From Flavobacterium sp. (GTDB lineage: Bacteria; Bacteroidota; Bacteroidia; Flavobacteriales; Flavobacteriaceae): a DNA stretch of 64,000 nt. The position numbers were made by a program, and so were the translations under genes. Position 1 is the first letter of the stretch. Each line of letters begins with the position of its first letter. Location: NCBI GenBank assembly GCA_016714905.1, contig JADKBW010000008.1, positions 62,001-126,000 of the forward strand, read 5' to 3'. The notes under the pieces are model-generated. The model made no database searches and was not told where the DNA came from. It saw only the letters and a program-made list of their open reading frames with translations. Positions 57,045 through 64,000 of this stretch are shown here, piece by piece.

Positions 57045-58667
57045 CTAATTCAATTGTACTACATCGACCTTCGGACCTGCGTTAATCAATCGTTTTCCCT
57101 CTTCAGTATTCGTATATTGCTCAAAATTTTTGATATAACGTAGTGCCAAATCTTTCGCTTTTCGTTCCCAATCAGACTTGTCTTTGTACGTGTCTCGCGG
57201 ATCAAGAATTCCTTCGCTTACATTAGGCAAAACGGTTGGGAAAGTTAAATTCAAGAATGGAATTTCGTTTGTTGGCGCTTTGTCGATATCGCTATTGATA
57301 ATGGCATCGATAATCGCTCTGGTGTTTTTTAGTGAAATCCTTTTTCCAGTTCCATTCCAACCCGTGTTAACCAGATAGGCTTTTGCACCGTGTTCTTTCA
57401 TCTTACCAATCAATGTTTTAGAATACATCGTCGGATGCAAGGTCAAGAATGCTTCACCAAAAGCGGGAGAAAATGAAGGTTGAGGCTCCGTGATTCCACG
57501 TTCTGTTCCAGCTAATTTAGAAGTATAACCACATAAAAAGTGATATTGCGCTTGATCATCATCTAAAATTGACACTGGAGGTAATACTCCAAAGGCGTCG
57601 GCAGACAAGTAAATTATTTTTTTAGCATGTCCTGCTTTTGAAGGCAAAACAATTTTGTTGATATGATAAATCGGGTAAGACACGCGAGAATTTTCAGTAA
57701 TGGAATGATCGTAGTAATCTACTTCACCGTATTCATTGACAATCACATTCTCCAACAGCGCATCTCTTTTAATGGCTCTCCAAATATCTGGTTCGTTGTC
57801 TTCACTCAAATCAATCACTTTTGCATAACAGCCGCCTTCGTAGTTGAAAACACCATTATCATCCCATCCATGTTCGTCGTCACCAATTAAATAGCGTTTT
57901 GGATCGGCAGATAGCGTCGTTTTTCCTGTTCCAGATAGACCAAAGAAAATAGCAACATCTCCTTTTTCGCCAACATTAGCGGAGCAGTGCATAGAAGCCA
58001 TTCCGCGTAAAGGCAAATAGTAATTCATCATGGCAAACATTCCTTTTTTCATTTCACCACCATACCAAGTTCCACCAATGATTTGAATTTTTTCAGTTAA
58101 ATTAAATAGAACGAAATTCTCAGAATTCAAACCTTGTTCTTTCCAATTCGGATTGGTTGCTTTAGAGCCATTCATCACCACAAAATCTGGTTCCCCGAAA
58201 GTTTCCAATTCATAGATAGAGGGTCGAATAAACATATTGGTTACGAAATGGGCTTGCCATGCGACTTCCATGATAAAACGAACTTTCAATCGCGTATCGG
58301 CATTCGTCCCACAAAAGGCATCAACCACATATAATTTTTTAGAAGTTGAAAGTTGCTCTAATACAATACCTTTTAAATCATCCCAAACTTCTTTGGTTGT
58401 CGGGAAATTGACTTTATCATCCCAATAGATTGTATCTTTTGTAATATCGTCTTTAACGATGTATCGATCTTTTGGAGAACGACCCGTGAAGATTCCAGTT
58501 TTAACAGCAACCGCACCAGTATCTGTCAATGCACCTTTCTCGTAACCTTTGCGCTGGTGTGACACTTCTGCTTGAAATAATTCTTCATACGTTGGATTGT
58601 ATGAAACTTCATGATAGCCAGTAATTCCTAGGTTGTGTAATTCTTGGATAACTCTAATGTTTTTCAT
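57045..58667 (-). CDS. pckA: Phosphoenolpyruvate carboxykinase (ATP)
   Basis: The ATG at 58667 gives 540 residues; twelve more are possible. The ATP loop GLSGTGKTTLS, RSPKDRYIV, GGTWYGGEMKKGMF and LIGDDEHGWDDNGVFN are those of ATP-dependent PEPCK. It converts oxaloacetate and ATP to PEP and CO2 in gluconeogenesis. That fits growth on the organic and aromatic acids served by the island at 4-20 kb, though the genes are far apart. It has its own promoter region of about 210 bases shared with the divergent AspT-like gene. Confidence 0.94.
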   Translation of the reverse strand: MKNIRVIQELHNLGITGYHEVSYNPTYEELFQAEVSHQRKGYEKGALTDTGAVAVKTGIFTGRSPKDRYIVKDDITKDTIYWDDKVNFPTTKEVWDDLKGIVLEQLSTSKKLYVVDAFCGTNADTRLKVRFIMEVAWQAHFVTNMFIRPSIYELETFGEPDFVVMNGSKATNPNWKEQGLNSENFVLFNLTEKIQIIGGTWYGGEMKKGMFAMMNYYLPLRGMASMHCSANVGEKGDVAIFFGLSGTGKTTLSADPKRYLIGDDEHGWDDNGVFNYEGGCYAKVIDLSEDNEPDIWRAIKRDALLENVIVNEYGEVDYYDHSITENSRVSYPIYHINKIVLPSKAGHAKKIIYLSADAFGVLPPVSILDDDQAQYHFLCGYTSKLAGTERGITEPQPSFSPAFGEAFLTLHPTMYSKTLIGKMKEHGAKAYLVNTGWNGTGKRISLKNTRAIIDAIINSDIDKAPTNEIPFLNLTFPTVLPNVSEGILDPRDTYKDKSDWERKAKDLALRYIKNFEQYTNTEEGKRLINAGPKVDVVQLN

Positions 58668-58877
58668 ATCTATTCTTTTTAATGGTTTAATTTCTTTAGT
58701 CAAAGTTCTGTTTTAGCGTGGACAGTTAAACTGATATTTATCATGAAAATCGAAAATCTACGAAAACGATTTCTTTATTTATAAGGGCTTGCGGATGATT
58801 ATTATGATAATTATCACCTAAAGACATAAAGTAATCCCTAATTTTGTCGACGATAATTTATCTAAAAGTCAACCCTC

Positions 58878-60568
58878 ATGTTTAACTGGTTTTATACTTT
58901 GTTTTCTCCCAATACGACGCCCGATATCACGCAATCCTTAATTGTATTGTTACTGACGATTAGTGTTGGTTTTTTTATGGGTAGATTGCGCTTGGGGAAT
59001 ATCTCACTTGGCGTTTCAGCAGTATTGTTTGTTGGAATTGTTTTAGGCCATTTAGGATACAAAATGAACGCTGACCTACTGGTTTTCGTTCGAGATTTCG
59101 GATTGATTCTTTTTGTTTATGGAATTGGAATTCAAGTCGGACCATCTTTTTTCTCTTCCTTTAAAAAAGAAGGCTTACGATTTAATGCGCTCGCCATAAC
59201 CACGGTTCTTTTGGGCGGTCTGGTCACTTACTTCCTATTTAAAATCACGCACATATCGATAGAAAATGCAGTAGGTTTGATGTCTGGTTCTGTGACTACA
59301 CTCCTGGACTTGGAGCAGCAAAATCAACATTGCAGGAAATACAAAATCAACTTCCAAATCAAGTTTTTGATGATCCTGCCATAGCTTATGCGATTACCTA
59401 TCCACTGGGTGTTTTAGGGATTATTTTGTCCATAATTCTTTCTAAGTCACTGATGAAAATTGACTTGAATCAGGAAAAAATGAGTTTGTTTTCTCAAAAT
59501 GACATCGATGACAACACGATTATTCATACCAAATGCAGAGTGACCAACACCGAAGTAGTCGGAAAAAGCATCTACCAAATATTTAAAGAATTAGAGATTC
59601 ACGACATCATAATTTCTCGGTTAAAAAATAGTGGCTCAGCCGTAGTTTTTTCACCTTCCTTAGACACTAAAATCATGAAGAAAGATGTCTTGATGGTGGT
59701 TGGTCTTCCCAAGAATGTCGCGGCATTCATAGCGAAAATTGGGAAAGAATCTACCGATTTATTTATTGAGTCCGAACAAGATATTGTTACCAAAAATATT
59801 TTTGTCACCAAAGCATCCGCAACACATAAAACCCTTGCAGAATTAGACCTTTACAACAAATTCGATTTGAAAGTAACTCGTGTTTTTAGATCGAGTATGG
59901 AATTATTGGCACATCCCAATCTTCGTTTGAATTATGGCGATAAACTTAGAATTGTCGGAAATAAAGAAGCCATTGCTGAAGCAGAAAATATTATTGGAAA
60001 TTCCGAAAAAAAATTATTAGAACCTGATTTTTTATCCCTTTTTGGTGGACTAATCATTGGAATTATTATTGGCTCTATTCCGATATTTATTCCAACTTTA
60101 CCAGTCCCAATAAAACTTGGATTTGCTGCAGGACCGCTTTTAACCGCCTTAGTGATCAGCCGTTATGGAGGTATTGGTGTTATTCATTCCTATATTAATA
60201 ATGGCGCGGTTTATTTTATGAAAGATATGGGAATTTGTATGTTTTTCGCAGCCGTTGGAATTCATGCAGGCGAAAAGTTCTATGCGAATTTCATTCATTT
60301 CAACGGTTGGCTGTGGATGTATTATGGCTGTTTTATTACGTTGATTCCACTATTATTTATGATACTTATTGGAAGATATGTAATGAAACTCAACTTTTAT
60401 CAACTCGTTGGTTTGATGAGCGGAACTTACACCGATCCGGCTGCTTTGGCTTTCAGCACAAAGTACTTAGATTCTGATATTCCAACACAATCTTACGCTA
60501 CAGTTTATCCTTTGGTGACCATTTTCAGGATCTTTGTGGCTCAATTGTTAATTCTGATGCTGGTCTAA
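58878..60568 (+). pseudogene. AspT/YidE/YbjL-type antiporter, one frameshift
   Basis: Two frames (58878-59384 and 59330-60568) form one protein of about 563 residues. Adding one base near 59297-59303 gives GSVTTTPGLGAAKSTLQEIQNQLPNQ, the expected family motif. The protein has a repeated membrane half at each end (about residues 1-190 and 380-563, both with LMSG...TDP or TPGL motifs). Two TrkA_C/RCK_C regulatory domains lie between (about 200-370). AspT exchanges aspartate for alanine; the YidE type has no known substrate. The break falls in a conserved loop, so it is probably an error. Confidence 0.8.
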
Positions 60569-61459
60569 TCAGTCATCGTCATTTTCTCTATTGCTTCTAT
60601 TTGAGGATTTGTTGTATTCCATTACGGCTTTTTTGTCCATGGTAATTTCATCTTCATTGGCGCTTTTGTGGCAACGCACACAGTTGTTTATGTTGGTGAC
60701 TCCTTCTTCTCTATGTTCGTTCTGAGTTGCATTGGCAGAATGTTCATGACAACCAAAGCAAGTATAGGTTTTAAAATTGTTTTGCGTGTGACAAGTCTTA
60801 CAATCGGTATTGTGATTTTGATCTAAGACGAAGAAACTACTGTGATTAAACGTTGAAGGTTTCCATTGTTTCACACTATGGCATGAACTACATAAATTGG
60901 TAGCAGTGGAGTGAAAATTATCTTTCGGGCTTTGATGGCAAGCCACACAATTATTTTTCATTTTTTCATTAATGGCCAGGTGATTAAAGGCAATACCACT
61001 ACTCCAACTTCTGGTGGTATGACAACTTGCGCAGGAAACGGATACTTGACGATGCAAATCAGTATTTGGTTTTTTGTGGCAACTGATGCATTGGTTTCGA
61101 CTGGTTTCGGATAATAAAATATGATCAAATTTATTGATCGCAGCGCGGGCATTTAGTCCTTTATGATCTGAATGGCAAGAAATACAACTTTGACTACTTA
61201 AGTCTTTATGAAAAGACAATCGATTCATTGAAGAAGTTCTTTCTGTTTTAGATTTCACTCCAATCTCATTGACCTTGTGACACCTAATGCAACTTTCATT
61301 AGGTGTTCCTGATCCAATTTTATGACAAGCCAAACAATCATTTTTCAAATCGGAATGCGCTTCATATAAGTTACCTGGCGATAGCATTTGGTGCGGAAAA
61401 ACAACAACAATCGCAATAATGGCGATGGTAATTAACATAAAAATATACTTTGTTTTCAT
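60569..61459 (-). CDS. Decaheme c-type cytochrome
   Basis: The 296-residue protein has an N-terminal signal-anchor (about residues 5-23) and ten CxxCH heme sites between residues 45 and 265. They include CLACH, CIRCH, CISCH twice, CASCH, CVACH, CSSCH, CKTCH, CFGCH and CVRCH. Heme spacing and extra His residues resemble cytochrome c7/NapC-like or doubled tetraheme folds. It should carry electrons in the periplasm. Its start touches the stop of the b-type-like membrane gene (one base shared), so the two are an operon. The acid-rich tail (NRENDDD) is unusual. Electron acceptor unknown. Confidence 0.87.
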   Translation of the reverse strand: MKTKYIFMLITIAIIAIVVVFPHQMLSPGNLYEAHSDLKNDCLACHKIGSGTPNESCIRCHKVNEIGVKSKTERTSSMNRLSFHKDLSSQSCISCHSDHKGLNARAAINKFDHILLSETSRNQCISCHKKPNTDLHRQVSVSCASCHTTRSWSSGIAFNHLAINEKMKNNCVACHQSPKDNFHSTATNLCSSCHSVKQWKPSTFNHSSFFVLDQNHNTDCKTCHTQNNFKTYTCFGCHEHSANATQNEHREEGVTNINNCVRCHKSANEDEITMDKKAVMEYNKSSNRSNRENDDD

Positions 61460-62028
61460 CAGTTAAATAAGATTACTGATACAATATGAATCAAGGAAAA
61501 TAAGGCTAAGAAATAAGTGATGGGCAAATGAATGGTTCTCCATTTTTTCATTGTATCCATGCTAACGGTGTCCCAAAATACTTCATGGGCAATTTCATCA
61601 GGAGAAGCGCCAGAATTCTTAAGTTCCAATTTTCTTTCCCGCATCGTTTTGTTGGCTTCTTGCAAAAGGTGTTTTCCCACCAATCCGCTCGCCACATTGA
61701 TGAGCATAGCTCCGATCGCCAGCCAAGGTAAAATCGCATGGATGTGAACTCCAGCATGCACCAAAATCATTATCGAACCTGACAAAGCAAAATATTCGTG
61801 GTAATCTAAAAGCACTTTTGGAGTGCCAAATTTGATTATTTTCCTTTTATTCAATGAATATAGAAACGAAATCAAAATCGTGAAAGTTCCCAAATAACCC
61901 AAATACCTTCCAATAAATACAAGGCCGAAATAATGCAAAATAAAATCAATAAAAATGGCACCAAAGATCATCGTTGCATACCATGAAAGAAAAGGAATAA
62001 TATTTTTTAGAACAACGCCAGTTTTCAT
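61459..62028 (-). CDS. Integral membrane cytochrome b-like protein
   Basis: The 189-residue protein has five predicted membrane helices. Histidines are placed in them so as to bind hemes: LDYHEYFALSG, LVHAGVHIHAILPW, and TIHLPITYF with LIHIVSV near the C terminus. This arrangement resembles ferric-reductase-like or cytochrome b transmembrane domains. It directly precedes the decaheme cytochrome and probably passes electrons from the quinone pool to it. Heme binding is inferred. Confidence 0.75.
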   Translation of the reverse strand: MKTGVVLKNIIPFLSWYATMIFGAIFIDFILHYFGLVFIGRYLGYLGTFTILISFLYSLNKRKIIKFGTPKVLLDYHEYFALSGSIMILVHAGVHIHAILPWLAIGAMLINVASGLVGKHLLQEANKTMRERKLELKNSGASPDEIAHEVFWDTVSMDTMKKWRTIHLPITYFLALFSLIHIVSVILFN

Positions 62029-62070
62029 CTTGTCGATTTTAGAATTTTTCTACTTATTATTTAGAAAACA

Positions 62071-62124
62071 AAAAACCCAAAATAAACTGAGGAAATAGAT
62101 TCGTAGTTTATTTTGGGTTTTTTT
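62071..62124 (-). terminator. Intrinsic terminator after the DUF2231-like gene
   Basis: An 18-base stem (AAAAACCCAAAATAAACT with AGTTTATTTTGGGTTTTT) encloses a 16-base loop. It lies downstream of the gene ending at 62142 on the minus strand and before the cytochrome b-like gene. Confidence 0.85.
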
Positions 62125-62141
62125 CATGGGTTTAGAATTAT

Positions 62142-62639
62142 CTAGTCATCATCTTCTGTGGTGCCTTCACTTTGTTGGACTCCAACTTGAGTAGTAGCAT
62201 TAGCTCTAATTTCAGTATGTCTTACTTCCCCACCAGTAGTTCCGGTTTGTTTGCCAAGAAATGCGGCAGCAAGACTAATCAGTAAGACAACATAAGTAAC
62301 CAGTTTTGCTTTGCTATGGTTCATCATATTAAGCACGAGTCCAGCAATAGAAAACGTTCCTAAAACGTAGAGTGCAATTGCTAATTTCTCAGCCATTTCT
62401 TCGTGTTCGTGGATGACTTGATCTCCAACATTAGGCAGATTTTCTACCATTTCTTCTGCTCCTTCTCCAGTATACATTGATGCAAATCCGAAAATCGCCG
62501 AGATTACAAAGAGAATATAGGCAATATTTACGGCGGTTTTGTTCTTCAAAACCAATCCTGCGATTAAAATTCCCAAACCAAAAATCGTCCCGATAATTGG
62601 AAAATGGTTGACTACTAAATGCCAATGTGCGTCGTTCAT
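62142..62639 (-). CDS. DUF2231-like membrane protein
   Basis: The 165-residue protein has four membrane helices. It starts with MNDAHWHLVVNHFPIIGTIFGLG, the conserved histidine-rich entry of DUF2231-type proteins, which may bind heme. A loop with GEGAEEMVENLP and HEHEEMAEKLA lies between helices 2 and 3. The tail is acidic and soluble. A terminator separates it from the cytochrome pair, but common direction and theme suggest a joint role in envelope electron transfer. Confidence 0.72.
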   Translation of the reverse strand: MNDAHWHLVVNHFPIIGTIFGLGILIAGLVLKNKTAVNIAYILFVISAIFGFASMYTGEGAEEMVENLPNVGDQVIHEHEEMAEKLAIALYVLGTFSIAGLVLNMMNHSKAKLVTYVVLLISLAAAFLGKQTGTTGGEVRHTEIRANATTQVGVQQSEGTTEDDD

Positions 62640-62760
62640 ATGTTCTGTTTTTATGTTAATATTGTACTAAGTTATATATTATTAAGGTCTAAATTCTTGG
62701 TGCTTTTTAGTATTATAAAAAAGCCGTGAATTATACAAGTATGCTTTTTATTTGACTAAA

Positions 62761-63879
62761 CTAACCCGCCAACGAAACTCCAATTAAAGTCCCAATGCCA
62801 TACGTTACCGCGGCGGCGACTAAGCCAAAAGCAACTTGTCGAAATCCAGAAAACCAAATGCTTTTACCCGTTAATAAAGTAATCGCAGCGCCAATACCAA
62901 ATAATCCAACAACTGAACTTCCAAGACTTAGAAGGATTGCTTCTCGACCATCAAAAATCATAAAAGGATATAACGGAATAATAGCTCCAATCGAAAACAA
63001 AATAAATGATGCAATCGCAGCTTCCCACGCCGATCCACCTAATTCTTCTTTGTCTATTCCCAGTTCTTCGGTAATAATAGCATCGAGCGCTGTTTCTGGG
63101 TTTTCAAAAGCTTTCTCCGCTAGTTTTTTAGCTTCCTCGATATTCATTCCTTTCGCCTGATATAACAAAATCAGCTCTTTCTTTTCTTCTTCTGGAGATG
63201 CTTCTAATTCTTCCGTTTCTAAATCGATTTGTCTTTGGTTGAGTTCACGTGAACTTTGAACAGACAGCCATTCACCTAAAGCCATCGAAATTGCTCCGGC
63301 TAATAATCCGGCAATTCCTGTTAGTAAAATTGTCCCATTAGAAACCGCAGCACCTGCCACTCCCATTACTAAACTCATATTGGAAACCAAACCGTCATTC
63401 GCGCCTAAAACCGCGGCGCGCAATGCATTTCCGCCCACGGACTTATGTCGACTTTCGAATTTAGACAATAACCCACCAGATACATTTAACGCAGCATTGT
63501 TGTTGACCGCTTCAATAATATTTAAATGATTGTGTTCAAAACCACTTGGCTTTTCGCCATGCTTTAGTTTATTTTTTACTGCATGTACCGCAAATTGCTT
63601 TTCAATACTGGAAAGATTGCTGATAATCGAACTGTAGCCAAATAGTTTTCCAAGCCTTAATTGAAATTTAGCTCTAGAAGAAGGCTGCGGCATAGCGTAA
63701 CTCGAATCAAAAGTATGTACTTTATCAAGCATGTGTTTTGCGTGTCCTTTTTCTATTTCTGATAAACTTTGTAGTACGCGACTCAGATTCTCGTCGGATT
63801 GAATAGCAGCGATACTGTCGTAGAGAAAAGCAGTATCGACCTCTATTTGTAATTGTTCTTTCAATTTATCAGCGTCCAT
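62761..63879 (-). CDS. Ferritin-like/VIT1-CCC1 fusion (MbfA-like iron transporter)
   Basis: The 372-residue protein has an N-terminal rubrerythrin-like four-helix part (about residues 1-130) with IEVDTAFLYDSIA and SEIEKGHAKHM as the probable di-iron ligands. A VIT1/CCC1 membrane domain follows (about 140-372, with VLGANDGLVSNMSLVMGVAGA and AGAISMALGEWLSVQSSRE). This layout matches membrane-bound ferritin A, which exports iron or manganese from the cytoplasm under metal or peroxide stress. Direction and metal are inferred from the family. Confidence 0.85.
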   Translation of the reverse strand: MDADKLKEQLQIEVDTAFLYDSIAAIQSDENLSRVLQSLSEIEKGHAKHMLDKVHTFDSSYAMPQPSSRAKFQLRLGKLFGYSSIISNLSSIEKQFAVHAVKNKLKHGEKPSGFEHNHLNIIEAVNNNAALNVSGGLLSKFESRHKSVGGNALRAAVLGANDGLVSNMSLVMGVAGAAVSNGTILLTGIAGLLAGAISMALGEWLSVQSSRELNQRQIDLETEELEASPEEEKKELILLYQAKGMNIEEAKKLAEKAFENPETALDAIITEELGIDKEELGGSAWEAAIASFILFSIGAIIPLYPFMIFDGREAILLSLGSSVVGLFGIGAAITLLTGKSIWFSGFRQVAFGLVAAAVTYGIGTLIGVSLAG

Positions 63880-63936
63880 GTTTTTAGAATATCAATGGCA
63901 TAAATTTACAGATAAAAAACGATAGTTCCTTTCCTT

Positions 63937-64000
63937 TTAGCTTAAGGAATGCTTAGGAAATCGAAGATAAACGGTAGTTCCTATTTTTTCTTGACTTTCG
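63937..64000 (-). CDS. Histidine kinase, C-terminal end only
   Basis: Only 20 residues and the stop lie in the window. They read ESQEKIGTTVYLRFPKHSLS, which matches the closing S..G.GT...L.FP motif of a HATPase_c domain. The rest of the gene lies beyond the window. Confidence 0.5.
   Translation of the reverse strand, partial: ESQEKIGTTVYLRFPKHSLS

Overview
The window looks like a chromosomal segment from a Bacteroidota bacterium of the Flavobacteriaceae, most likely Flavobacterium or a close relative. The evidence is a low GC content, type IX secretion sorting domains of type A (near 9.8 kb and 30.8 kb) and type B (near 3.1 kb), promoter boxes of the TAnnTTTG type, lipoproteins, an OmpA protein with thrombospondin type 3 repeats, and dispersed repeats of a kind seen in flavobacterial genomes. 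No rRNA, tRNA, CRISPR array, transposase or phage gene was found. Layout: (1) 1-3200, the 3' part of a large repeat-rich type IX adhesin. (2) 3.8-16.8 kb on the minus strand, a catabolic island for an aromatic acid handled as a CoA thioester: CoA ligase, salicylyl-CoA-5-hydroxylase-like FAD monooxygenase fused to an old-yellow-enzyme domain, flavin reductase, hot-dog thioesterase, gentisate dioxygenase, fumarylacetoacetate-hydrolase-family hydrolase, maleate isomerase and nitrilase. Divergent from it are an MHS-type MFS carrier, a small membrane protein and acetyl-CoA synthetase (16.9-20.7 kb). The set can be read as acid -> acyl-CoA -> 5-hydroxyacyl-CoA -> gentisate -> maleylpyruvate -> maleate + pyruvate -> fumarate, with no glutathione-dependent isomerase. 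(3) 20.8-26.2 kb, a tightly coupled seven-gene operon joining a type III polyketide synthase to a dedicated ketosynthase, dehydratase, acyl carrier protein and phosphopantetheinyl transferase, plus an FAD reductase and a methyltransferase. (4) 26.2-28.7 kb, a DUF294/CBS/cNMP signalling protein and an epsilon-like exonuclease that lacks its first catalytic Asp. (5) 29.2-40.9 kb, a Pel-like exopolysaccharide locus: PelF and PelG homologues, a GH114-type hydrolase, a polytopic membrane protein, and one giant lipoprotein joining a PelA-like deacetylase to a PelB-like TPR and beta-barrel. A secreted DUF4874/DUF4832-like protein flanks it. (6) 41-47.4 kb, housekeeping and hypothetical genes (helicase, DUF6155-like, DUF3817, MscS, thioesterase, OmpA). 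(7) 47.7-56.8 kb, an unusual convergent pair of operons with three ATP-grasp or ATP-grasp-like enzymes, a YbdK-type carboxylate-amine ligase, a class I glutamine amidotransferase, an M17 aminopeptidase and two esterases. This looks like an uncharacterised peptide or amide pathway. (8) 57-64 kb, PEP carboxykinase, an AspT/YidE-type transporter, a decaheme cytochrome with a b-type-like membrane partner and a DUF2231-like protein, an MbfA-like ferritin/VIT iron transporter, and the last codons of a histidine kinase. A striking feature of the text itself is about eleven one- or two-base frameshifts, mostly in short homopolymers, plus one in-frame stop. They split otherwise intact genes (adhesin, TPR protein, DUF4832 protein, four Pel genes, helicase, DUF3817, AspT-like). 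The pattern suggests residual sequencing error more than gene decay, so the annotation gives the repaired extents.
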